DNA of 64,000 nt, taken from positions 124,001 to 188,000 of the forward strand of contig JAFYQD010000003.1 in NCBI GenBank assembly GCA_017547245.1, given 5' to 3'. The translations under genes were made by a program, and so were the position numbers. The notes below the pieces were generated by a model. That model did not search any database. It was not told the DNA's origin and saw only the letters and a list, made by a program, of their open reading frames with translations. This DNA comes from Oscillospiraceae bacterium. Its GTDB lineage: Bacteria; Bacillota; Clostridia; Oscillospirales; Ruminococcaceae. Shown here piece after piece: positions 8,176 through 16,588 of the stretch. Each line of letters begins with the position of its first letter. Positions within the stretch are counted from its first letter, which is position 1.

Positions 8176-11100
8176 GCGGCACCTCCTTTTCTGATATTAC
8201 GGATCAGCTGGCTGAATCCATCCAACCATTTTGTGGAGGGGCTGTTATCAAATTCAACCTTTGCAGCCTGACCGTCCCGGTTGTTGGCTGCACTCAGGGT
8301 AACCGTTTCTGCGCCGTCGGTATAGCGCCAGGACCATCCGTTCAGCTGAGTAACGGTATATTCACCATAAGGCAGGTCGTGAATGGTTGTTTCGCCATTG
8401 CCCACAACCGTTACAGTAACAACTGCATTTGTTGCGGTGTTCTTAACCTGATAAATGAATACCTGATCCTGGTCTGCAGCACTGCCTGTTCTGTCAATGG
8501 TCAGGTTGGTCCTCTGCTTTTTGTACAAGTTGGTGCATATTACATGAGAGGTGTTTCCGGAAACCACAGTAACAGCAACAGTTTCGTCGTTGCTTAGTTC
8601 TTCGTTGACAGTATAGGAGATGTCATAGAGGCCTTCCTGTTCGGCAGTCAGAACTTCCTTTACCAGGCAAGTGCCTACCGGCACATCCTTAAGCACAGCA
8701 ATCTGATTTGCGGTCAAAGAAAACTCTACAATACGGTTGGCATCTGCAACCACGTTCTTGGATGCGCCATCAATTACCAGTACAAAGGTTTTTCCGGCTG
8801 CATCCGAATCTTCGGGAAGAGTTACCCGCAGTTTGTATTCTTCATCCGCAGGCAGCTGATCTTTGAGGTATTCCTTTTCCACAACCTTTTTGAATTCAAG
8901 ATCGCCAATGTGGACAGGATAGGTGTTTACACAGTTCAATTCTGCCGTATTACCGGTTGTAATGGTCAGGTTTTCTTCCACATGGTTGCTGCCCACATCG
9001 GGGAAGGAGCTGGCATAACCATCTGCCAAAGATTCCTGAACCGTGTATTCGCCTATCGGCAGATTGCTGATGGTGATGTGTTCGTTGTGTTTCAGCTTAA
9101 AGCTGAAATCATCGGTTGCATTTTGCTTCAGCAAACCGTCTGCCACGACAAAGGTAATGGTAGAGTCGCTGCCGTTTCTGTCTGTGAAGGTGCCCGTATA
9201 GGTTTTGCCTTCAAAGTTATCGACATTGTTGGCAGCATCATCGGTGGGCATAACCACAGTGAAAGAGAACTCTGCGTTGGGATCCAGCTCAACACCGCTG
9301 CCGGGAATGATGTCGATTCTTTTGCTTACATACAGATTGCCTGCAGTTCGCTTAAAGGTATTGGTGAAATTGGCAGTCAGGTTAGTAGAGCCAAACAGAT
9401 TCAATCCTTCAACCTTTTTGGAACCGGGGCTTGTATCATAAGCATCCAGACCCTTGGCGGCATCGATTTCTTCAACGGTGTAGGTGCCGGCGGGCAGTTT
9501 GGTAATTTCAATCTGTCCGCTCCACTGGTCGTTTTCGGCATCCTTGGTCACTGTGATTTGGGGTTCAATGTTCAGTGTTATCTTGCCGTCTGCCACAGTT
9601 GCCGTTTTTTGCTGGCCGCCTACTTCAATCGTATACGAGCCATCGGGCAGCTTGGTTTCACCTGTTACCCGGAAGGTAAAGGTGTCTCCATCCCAGATGT
9701 CTTCCGGATAGGTCTGGGTGACATTCTTACGGATGGTCAGATTATCCTTTTTGTAGGTGTTGGAGTAATCCACTGTGGTAAAGTGGCCGCCGTAAATCTT
9801 AGAAAGTATTATGGCAGAAGAACCGCTGGTGGCATCTTGTTCCGGATTAGCCTTGGTGTATTTGATGCTGTAGTAGGGGGTTGCATAATGGGTTTCGTCT
9901 ACAGTTTCCATTACACGGATATCGCCTTCCGGAATGTTTTTCACCACAATATTGCTGCCGGCTTTCAAACGAAGGTCGAAGGAATAGACCGTTTCATATC
10001 CGCCCTGAGGAATGGTAAAGGAACCCTCAATGGCATTGCCTTCGGCATCCAGATCGGGATATGTAATGGTTCTTTCTTCTTCCAAAGTACCTGCCGCAGG
10101 CGTTACCTTAATCTCGTAAGTGAAAATTTGTCCGGTGCCATCCGGGTCAGAGGCATCCAGTTTGTTGATTTTTTTGGAAAGGTACAAATCGCCGGTAAAG
10201 AAGGGATAGGTGTTGGTGAAATCAAGGGTTTCTTTCTGTCCGTCGGTACTTATTGTAACTGTTTTTTGGGATATTGCTTCGGTACCGATGGAGGTGTTAT
10301 AGCCTACAGCATGGGTTTCCTTTACGGTGTAGGTGCCCAGGCTCAAACCATGGATTACAACCTTTTCTCCGTGGGACAGTTCAATCGGGCCCAGTTCTTT
10401 GAATGTGCTGATGTTGCTGACCGAAACTGTACCGGTTTCGGTGGTGCCGTTCTTTCGGGTAATGGTGTAGTTGAAGGTTCCCTTATGGAATTTTTCAGCA
10501 CCCTCAATGGTAAACTCAAACTTCTTGTCTTCCGCACCGTCCGGCAGGGTCAGAGCCGGATTTTCCTCCAGCTGCTTCGGATCAAGCGCAATAGTTTTAG
10601 AAATCTGAATGTCACCGACCTGGCGGGTATAGTAGAAGGTGATAACGTTGGTGCCCAACTTAATAGTGTAATCTATTTCGTCGTTATCTACGGTAAAACC
10701 ATCAAATTCCTTGGCGGTTTCCGTTACTTCTTCACCATACTGGGCGTTTTTGGTCAACGTGGCAGTCATCGTACTGCCGGTATCTTTATCGATGTACTGC
10801 ACCTTATACTCACAGTCCACGCGGGTATAGTAGAAGTTCAGCTCGGTCGAGTTGTCATTCTTCAATACTGCGGACATGGTATTGTTTTCGGTGTCCCAGG
10901 TGTTGGCACCCATCCGGGCAACCGTTAAGGTTTCGTTAAAGTTTGCGCCGAATACCGCTGTTGGTGTAGCGGTTACGGTGCTTCCAACCACGCCGGTACT
11001 TTCTTCGCGGTTAACTATATCATAATCTGCTGCGCTGTCGGGTGATTCTACACCGGGCTTGAGCAAATAATGATGCACAACATAAATGGCATAGTTGGGC

Positions 11101-14100
11101 GCATAGGTGTAAATGAACTTGATTACGTTCTCGTTTTCATCAGCAGCAAGAATCAGTCGCTTCTGCAGCTGGTCGGGAATATACTGTGCCACCGGGATGT
11201 AGTTTTCGGTAACAACAGACAAGTTATGTTCTGTTACTTCCTTACAATACATCTTGGATTCAGCAATTACTGTATCGCCGACAAATTCATAGCCGCCGCC
11301 GGAGGTCTTTTCGAAAGCAGGCCGCAGGGTACCGTTTTCATCCTTAATCCAGTATTCTACCCGATAGGGGGGAGATTCCTTGTATACATAACGGAAAGTC
11401 AGCACGTTATTAGCATCAACATCGCTGATGGTGATGGAACTGCTGGCTGTGGTGGGGTAATACTTGGACTGGTAACCCTCGTACAGCTGAGACTCAATTT
11501 TGGCATTGTAGGTTTTGAAGTCACCAACATAGCCGGAGAAGGTTTCGCGATCGGCAATTTCTACATCTACGCCGGCCACTTCGGTTACATAACGGATGGT
11601 TACATCTCTGATCTGTTCAGATCTCCACTTGGCATAGATGGTAAGATCTCGGGTAACGGGGATGGTGGCGAAGTCGAAGGCCTGTTCGTTTCCGTTTTCG
11701 TCCAGATAGAACCAGCCAACAAACTTCAGGTGTCCTTCGTCTTCCGGAGTTTCAGGGATATATTCTTCCTGAACCAGACTGTTGTGTGGGGCTCTGAAAT
11801 CTTCCTTCAATATATCGCTGAAGGTTCCGTCTGCGTTTTTGATCTTCCATACCCGTACGGTGTGTACCACTTCGGACCACTTGGCATACACAATCAAGGG
11901 TTCAGCCGGCATGGTATGGGTGTCCAAATCTACTTCGTAACCGTCAGAACATTCGGGGTTCAGGTACCATCCGTCAAAATAGATGGACCCGGGGTCAATG
12001 TTCTTGGGTTTGGCCTGTTCATAATCCTCATTGTAATAGGTTTCTAACGTATAACCATACTTAGCTTTTACGGTCTCAATCTCTTCGTACCCGTTGTGGA
12101 AGGTCAGGTCGATATTTTTGCGGGTGTAGTAGAAGTAAACATTACCACCAGAGGTTGAGTCGTAAGAAATTTGATTATTAGAAGCAAAGCTCGGTTCAGA
12201 TCCCAATTTATCAAGGCCTGCCAAATCAATAAAGTCCTCGGCCCTTGTTATATAATTATATCTTGCCCGAACTTCGGTTCTTTCGGTAAAGCCGATTCCG
12301 TTATAGGTGCGATCCGCCGTTTCGCCGGGAAGAGTCTCTACCATATAGTGCATAATAAAGGTATTTGCGGTACTTGTACTTAATCTGAACGTAATGTTTT
12401 CGGCGGGCATAATGTCAATGTATACCAATACATTTGAAAACGTGGAACTATTCTGAGGGGACCAACGCTGGCCCTGGTCGTATGTTATATCATTGCTACC
12501 CTTGATGGGGAAATGGTTACCAATGTTTGCACCCCATTTTTCTTCGATGGTATAGATAACAGGGGTGTTGCTACTGGTGCTTGAACTGAAGTTCAACTTA
12601 AACTTTGTGCGGTCAAAGTATACGTTAACAACAGTGGAACCGTCATCCTCAACAACCACATTCTTTTGGGTTTTTTCTGCATTATAGGTCCAAAGATTGG
12701 TGTTGGACAAGGCATCCAAAGCCGTTACACGGCAGGTGTCGCCGTGGGCATGCTCGGGTTTGCTGCAAAGAATTTCGCCACACCCGGCAACATGGGAATG
12801 GATGGGTTTTGTGCAGGTTAACTGGTAACAACCCTGAGCAATGCTATGGGTATGAATTTCATCCTTATAGCCGCACGCATTAGAATGGGTATGTTCTGTT
12901 TGGCCGCAGGTAAAGCTATAGCTGAAAGAGCTGCTATTATAATTTCTAATTCGGTAATAAGTGCTTCCTATTTTTAAATAATATCTACCATTGGAGCTTC
13001 TATAATAAACATTATTTCCGATATGAGTGACGCTACCAGGGTTAGAAGTGGCACTATCATCCAAAGTACCACCGGTCACACTGTAACAATTACGGACATG
13101 GGTGTGGTTTGTCAGACCACAGGTGTAACATGCTTCGGTATGGGCGGTATGCACTGCTTTGCCGCAAATGGGAGTGGTAGTGTCATAGCAGCTGTCGGTG
13201 TGGGCGGTATGCTCTTCAAGGCCACACTCTCTGGCACAGGTTGAACCATGGGTGTGTGCTTCCAGACCGCAGATGTTCTGTCCGGGCAAATAGTTAACGG
13301 TTGTTCCCGGCTTTACATAGGCTTCATCCGAGCCGTAGTAGGAGTACTTGGCGTTTCCTTCAGAATCATTTTCGGCATCTTCGCCCCAGAATACAAAGGA
13401 TACCTTAACGGTGTTGTCCTGTTTCCAAATTGCTTTGTATTCTATATTGGTGGTAGGCATTACGGTGGGGGTGGCATCTACCTTGCCATCGCCGTCGCCG
13501 TCCCAACCCAGGAAGGTATAGCCCACCTTGGTGGGGTTGGGGATAGAGAGAACAGTGCCATGACGGGCATAAATGGGCAGAGTGCCATAACCGCCGTCCA
13601 GGTCGAAGGTCATCAGATAATAGACACGGTCATAGCGGATTTCAATATAGGTTGTGCCGTCGGCTGCAATGGTGTCCAGCGCATAGGGCAGCGCTTCCAT
13701 ACCGGTATAGCGGGATTTGCCGCCTTCCATGTGCAAGTCGTTGGGAACCTGAGATTCGGTCTTGCCTGTAAGAGTTTCGGTTTCGTAATCGGTGTATTCG
13801 TCATCGTTGATGTTCTGCCAACGGTGCAGCACCGTATAGGCTACATCTGCAGGATTATAATAGACAGTAATCTGGATATCGCTTTTCAGTTCACCCACAT
13901 TATAATTGAAGATGACCGAAGCCTGGTCGGGCTTATAGCCGGGGAACTCGGGGCTGGTAATTGTTGCCTCATACTGCTGTAGGGGGCTGATTTCGGCAGA
14001 CCAGGTGGGTGCAACCGCAGATCCGGCCTTTTCCGATTTGTCACCATAGATATAAACAATGGACAGGATATACTGTTCGTCAAGTTCGTCTTCGCCTTCA

Positions 14101-15395
14101 TCTTCTGCGGTAAGAACGATTTCGCTGAGAGTGTCGTCGGATTCCTCTTCGGCGGCTTCAGGAGCGCTTTCAGTGGGCTCGCTTTCAGCGGGTTCGTTTT
14201 CGACGGGAGTGCTTTCAGTGGGAGCGGGATCGGCAGGCTCACTTTGGGTCGAGGCATCATCATTAACCCCTGCGAAACGCTTTTCTGCAGAGGCTTCTTT
14301 CATAAGGACAAACTGAACTTCGGTTGTATCGGGTTCCTCGGTGGCTTCGTCCACAGAAACAGATTTCGGGGCGAGGTCTTCTTCGGAAGAAGTGTCTTCA
14401 GAGGTAGTGCCTTCAGAAGTGGTCTCTTCAGAAGCAGTGTCTTCGGAGGTAGTGTCTTCAGAAGTGGTCTCTTCAGAAGCAGTGCCTTCAGAGGTAGTGC
14501 CTTCAGAAGGAGTGTCCTCAGAAGTAGTATCTTCAGAAGTGGTTTCTTCGGGGAGGGGTTCTTCGGAAGCTTCACCCTCAGAAGCAGACTTCGGGGTGAG
14601 GTTTTCTTCGGGGACGGGATCCTCGGGAGCAGGTTCTTCCGGAGTGGGTTCTTCGGGCTCAAAGGTGTCGTTATCCGCACCCAGCGCAGTAATCTGGATC
14701 GAATTGCTGATGGATTCCTGACCGTTGGCTTCCGCAACGCAGCGGAACCATACACGATCTTCGTTATCCAGCAAAGACTTTGCCAGCGCATAGGTTACGG
14801 TCATTTCCTTTGCGTTTTGGTCATAGATATCTACCCACAAATCTTCTTCAGCCAGAATCTGCCAACGGTAGGATACCTTCCCCGACAGGTTGCATTTTGC
14901 TTCCAACAGGGGCTGGTCATACTTTTCCATGGCATAGGAACCAACGGACATACCCTCAACCTTAATGGAAAAATCTCCATCAACAACAGGAGGGTCTATG
15001 GTTACAAACAGCAGGGTGTCTTCTTCTTCGCTGTTATCGGTATAATTCTGGAAAATCCAGTAGTCTTCAAGAAAACCTTCGGGCAGGCTGCCTTCATAGG
15101 CTTCCACCTGGTACCAAAGGGCAGAATTGAGGCTGTCATAATGCCAGTTGGTAATACGAAGAATCAGGTCCTCATCAAATTCCTCGTAAGTGAAAAGCAT
15201 TGCCTCGGTCATGGCAAAATTGGATGAGCCATCGTGAACCAAAATGTAACCTTCGGCATAGTAGTCGTTCAAACGGGCATACTTGTCCACATCACGGCTG
15301 TAGTTATTATTTCCAAGCTGTGCAAATACTCCTGCGGGAACCATGCTGGCTAACATCAGAAGGCACAGTGCAATAGCAATTATTCTGTTTTTCAT
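8172..15395 (-). CDS. Giant multidomain adhesin with InlB-type, MucBP-like, Cys/His-repeat and Cna-B-like domains, operon gene 2
   Basis: I chose the ATG at 15395 (MKNRIIAI, signal peptide to about residue 25) because an AGAAGG site sits 9 bases upstream; the frame extends 12 codons further without support. In order: an Ig-like region (about 135-240); a Pro/Ser/Thr/Glu stalk including a 15-bp tandem repeat (about 282-337); an InlB B-repeat (about 592-658, FDLDGGYG...GYTFLGWDGD); eight C-x3-4-H-x1-2-H-x3-C units (about 703-886); more InlB repeats ending in YAKW or similar; MucBP-like segments to about 1590; and six Cna-B/prealbumin-like domains starting near 1595, 1733, 1882, 2017, 2163 and 2295. 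The first five Cna-B-like domains keep a Lys early (for example LSKKI) and a Glu late (for example YTVKE), as needed for isopeptide crosslinks. The sixth has DR and TQ instead. There is no LPXTG; the end is amphipathic (WLDGFSQLIRNIRKGG). A long, crosslinked surface fibre or stalk is likely. Confidence 0.8.
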   Translation of the reverse strand: MKNRIIAIALCLLMLASMVPAGVFAQLGNNNYSRDVDKYARLNDYYAEGYILVHDGSSNFAMTEAMLFTYEEFDEDLILRITNWHYDSLNSALWYQVEAYEGSLPEGFLEDYWIFQNYTDNSEEEDTLLFVTIDPPVVDGDFSIKVEGMSVGSYAMEKYDQPLLEAKCNLSGKVSYRWQILAEEDLWVDIYDQNAKEMTVTYALAKSLLDNEDRVWFRCVAEANGQESISNSIQITALGADNDTFEPEEPTPEEPAPEDPVPEENLTPKSASEGEASEEPLPEETTSEDTTSEDTPSEGTTSEGTASEETTSEDTTSEDTASEETTSEGTTSEDTSSEEDLAPKSVSVDEATEEPDTTEVQFVLMKEASAEKRFAGVNDDASTQSEPADPAPTESTPVENEPAESEPTESAPEAAEEESDDTLSEIVLTAEDEGEDELDEQYILSIVYIYGDKSEKAGSAVAPTWSAEISPLQQYEATITSPEFPGYKPDQASVIFNYNVGELKSDIQITVYYNPADVAYTVLHRWQNINDDEYTDYETETLTGKTESQVPNDLHMEGGKSRYTGMEALPYALDTIAADGTTYIEIRYDRVYYLMTFDLDGGYGTLPIYARHGTVLSIPNPTKVGYTFLGWDGDGDGKVDATPTVMPTTNIEYKAIWKQDNTVKVSFVFWGEDAENDSEGNAKYSYYGSDEAYVKPGTTVNYLPGQNICGLEAHTHGSTCARECGLEEHTAHTDSCYDTTTPICGKAVHTAHTEACYTCGLTNHTHVRNCYSVTGGTLDDSATSNPGSVTHIGNNVYYRSSNGRYYLKIGSTYYRIRNYNSSSFSYSFTCGQTEHTHSNACGYKDEIHTHSIAQGCYQLTCTKPIHSHVAGCGEILCSKPEHAHGDTCRVTALDALSNTNLWTYNAEKTQKNVVVEDDGSTVVNVYFDRTKFKLNFSSSTSSNTPVIYTIEEKWGANIGNHFPIKGSNDITYDQGQRWSPQNSSTFSNVLVYIDIMPAENITFRLSTSTANTFIMHYMVETLPGETADRTYNGIGFTERTEVRARYNYITRAEDFIDLAGLDKLGSEPSFASNNQISYDSTSGGNVYFYYTRKNIDLTFHNGYEEIETVKAKYGYTLETYYNEDYEQAKPKNIDPGSIYFDGWYLNPECSDGYEVDLDTHTMPAEPLIVYAKWSEVVHTVRVWKIKNADGTFSDILKEDFRAPHNSLVQEEYIPETPEDEGHLKFVGWFYLDENGNEQAFDFATIPVTRDLTIYAKWRSEQIRDVTIRYVTEVAGVDVEIADRETFSGYVGDFKTYNAKIESQLYEGYQSKYYPTTASSSITISDVDANNVLTFRYVYKESPPYRVEYWIKDENGTLRPAFEKTSGGGYEFVGDTVIAESKMYCKEVTEHNLSVVTENYIPVAQYIPDQLQKRLILAADENENVIKFIYTYAPNYAIYVVHHYLLKPGVESPDSAADYDIVNREESTGVVGSTVTATPTAVFGANFNETLTVARMGANTWDTENNTMSAVLKNDNSTELNFYYTRVDCEYKVQYIDKDTGSTMTATLTKNAQYGEEVTETAKEFDGFTVDNDEIDYTIKLGTNVITFYYTRQVGDIQISKTIALDPKQLEENPALTLPDGAEDKKFEFTIEGAEKFHKGTFNYTITRKNGTTETGTVSVSNISTFKELGPIELSHGEKVVIHGLSLGTYTVKETHAVGYNTSIGTEAISQKTVTISTDGQKETLDFTNTYPFFTGDLYLSKKINKLDASDPDGTGQIFTYEIKVTPAAGTLEEERTITYPDLDAEGNAIEGSFTIPQGGYETVYSFDLRLKAGSNIVVKNIPEGDIRVMETVDETHYATPYYSIKYTKANPEQDATSGSSAIILSKIYGGHFTTVDYSNTYKKDNLTIRKNVTQTYPEDIWDGDTFTFRVTGETKLPDGSYTIEVGGQQKTATVADGKITLNIEPQITVTKDAENDQWSGQIEITKLPAGTYTVEEIDAAKGLDAYDTSPGSKKVEGLNLFGSTNLTANFTNTFKRTAGNLYVSKRIDIIPGSGVELDPNAEFSFTVVMPTDDAANNVDNFEGKTYTGTFTDRNGSDSTITFVVADGLLKQNATDDFSFKLKHNEHITISNLPIGEYTVQESLADGYASSFPDVGSNHVEENLTITTGNTAELNCVNTYPVHIGDLEFKKVVEKEYLKDQLPADEEYKLRVTLPEDSDAAGKTFVLVIDGASKNVVADANRIVEFSLTANQIAVLKDVPVGTCLVKEVLTAEQEGLYDISYTVNEELSNDETVAVTVVSGNTSHVICTNLYKKQRTNLTIDRTGSAADQDQVFIYQVKNTATNAVVTVTVVGNGETTIHDLPYGEYTVTQLNGWSWRYTDGAETVTLSAANNRDGQAAKVEFDNSPSTKWLDGFSQLIRNIRKGGAA
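12721..13290 (-). repeat. Eight Cys/His repeat units inside the giant adhesin
   Basis: In protein terms the units read CGLEAHTHGSTC, CGLEEHTAHTDSC, CGKAVHTAHTEAC, CGLTNHTHVRNC, CGQTEHTHSNAC, HTHSIAQGC, CTKPIHSHVAGC and CSKPEHAHGDTC. About 60 Tyr/Ser/Asn-rich residues coded by AT-rich DNA (about 12,900-13,040) split them 4+4. The spacing suits metal binding or disulfides. Confidence 0.8.
14386..14550 (-). repeat. 15-bp tandem repeat (11 units) coding the TSE(D/E/G)T stalk
   Basis: Eleven consecutive 15-base units begin with GAAG or GAGG on the plus strand. Units 2-8 follow the order A-B-C-A-B-C-A, a 45-bp higher-order period. Each unit codes five residues such as TSEDT, so copy-number changes would keep the frame. 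Confidence 0.85.
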
Positions 15396-15457
15396 TTGGC
15401 TGCGCCTTCTTTCTGTTTTAACATAACACAAGGCAAATGCGTTTTTGGTGAGGAAGA

Positions 15458-16093
15458 TTATTTGGTATCTGCGGCTGCCCAGGCATCCATCAGCGTGTTA
15501 AAGCCGCCGGACTGAATTACACTGGCCTGGAAAGTCAGCTTTGCGTTGCCCAAACCGTCGATGGTGTCTTTGGTGATCTCTTCGCTGACGATGATTTGAC
15601 TGCCGGAAATGATCTCGTCTTCCAGCGTTGCATGGGGATCCAGAATCTGATAGTAAACATAGCGGTGGTTTCCCTCATACAGGTCGGATGTCAGGCAGTC
15701 CCAGTCAGAATCTATCGACCAGGACAGGCCGCCGTAGGCAAACTGTTCATTGTCTGTGGTTTCCCAAGTGTTTTGGGGAAAGATTACTTCCACAAACACC
15801 ACGGTGGCCATTTCACTGCCGGAGAAGTGTACCACGGCGGCTTTGTTTAGGTTGTTGCCGGGAATAATCATGCCGGCGTCATCCACAAAGTCTCCGGTTT
15901 CGGTAAGGGTCAGGTCGCCGAATTTTGCCACACGGGCGCTGTCACTGCCTGCGCCGGTGCTGACATAGCGGGCGAACAGTCCACCCAGCAGCGCTGTGGT
16001 AATTGCGATCAGGCAAAAAAGGATGCCGGCCGCAAAAATTAGTTTTTCTCCCAAAGAAAAGGAGACTTTTCGATTGTGCTTTTTGTTTGCCAA
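15458..16093 (-). CDS. TasA/CalY-like (SipW-cognate class) secreted protein, operon gene 1
   Basis: The 211-residue protein has a basic N-terminus, a hydrophobic segment (about residues 14-36) and then the motif ARYVSTGAGSDSARVAKFG, the hallmark of SipW-dependent secreted proteins in Clostridia. Beta-rich sequence with acidic patches follows. The start is TTG, fixed by a full AGGAGG site 7 bases upstream. It is the first gene after a strong promoter and a long leader. The adhesin gene follows after about 60 bases with no terminator, and the second TasA-like gene overlaps the adhesin end. A major fibre subunit is plausible but is inference. Confidence 0.7.
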   Translation of the reverse strand: MANKKHNRKVSFSLGEKLIFAAGILFCLIAITTALLGGLFARYVSTGAGSDSARVAKFGDLTLTETGDFVDDAGMIIPGNNLNKAAVVHFSGSEMATVVFVEVIFPQNTWETTDNEQFAYGGLSWSIDSDWDCLTSDLYEGNHRYVYYQILDPHATLEDEIISGSQIIVSEEITKDTIDGLGNAKLTFQASVIQSGGFNTLMDAWAAADTK

Positions 16094-16325
16094 AGGAAAA
16101 CCTCCTTTCGCTTAAACTTTTCAGCTTCATCAGCATGCGTTAAAATGGTGTTGACCTTGTTGGGGCAGCCCACGGTGCCGGGGGAAATAACGCTTGAAAC
16201 AGGCTGCAAAACCATGCGCAAAATGATGGAAATGATGGTCAAATCCCTATGCTGTGCCGCTGGGTAAATGTCAGATATTTCTGCAAAAAACCAGTTGAGA
16301 TTCCAAAAAATTGCATAATTATCTA
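16094..16325 (-). promoter_or_regulatory. Long 5' leader of the TasA-like/adhesin operon, no known riboswitch recognised
   Basis: About 230 nt separate the predicted transcript start from the TTG start codon. It can fold, for example a 6-bp stem between 16165-16170 and 16202-16207 closing a GC-rich arm. I could not match it to c-di-GMP, c-di-AMP or other common riboswitch cores by eye. No supported gene lies here. Confidence 0.45.
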
Positions 16326-16331
16326 CATCCT

Positions 16332-16360
16332 ATCATATTAGATTTCAACAAGCTTGTCAA
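16332..16360 (-). promoter_or_regulatory. Strong sigma-A-type promoter of the TasA-like/adhesin operon
   Basis: On the minus strand, TTGACA and TATGAT are separated by exactly 17 bases in AT-rich surroundings. Confidence 0.75.
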
Positions 16361-16522
16361 TAAAGATTTATGCGTGCAGCAGCGTGTTTTTTGCTGTTTT
16401 TTTGAAGGTGTTTTTGGCGTTGGAATCCTGAATAATTTATGGCTGCAAACCGATTTTTTATTAATAGGAATCATTGTAAGTTTTTGAGGCTATTTTCCAT
16501 TATTTACATGAACAAAAAAGAA

Positions 16523-16554
16523 AACCGCCCCGACCAGCAAAGGTCGGGGCGGTT
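16523..16554 (-). terminator. Intrinsic terminator of ppdK (repeat family copy 3)
   Basis: A 13-bp stem AACCGCCCCGACC/GGTCGGGGCGGTT with a 6-base loop is followed on the minus strand by TTTTCTTTTTT. It is nearly identical to the hairpin at 7472, including the flank TTGTTTGTGTGT. Confidence 0.9.
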
Positions 16555-16588
16555 GTTTGTGTGTATTAAGCTATCGCAGGAAAGAAGC

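Noticed and set aside
14300..14791. Tandem repeats as a possible CRISPR array
   Set aside because: The units are 15 bases, directly adjacent with no spacers, and code an in-frame TSE(D/E/G)T stalk.
15396..15431. Twelve extra N-terminal codons of the giant adhesin
   Set aside because: They are charged and would bury the signal peptide. The ATG at 15395 has an AGAAGG site at good spacing.
16039..16242. 67-codon minus-strand frame running into the first TasA-like gene
   Set aside because: It overlaps that gene's start in another frame, lies in the leader and lacks a ribosome site.
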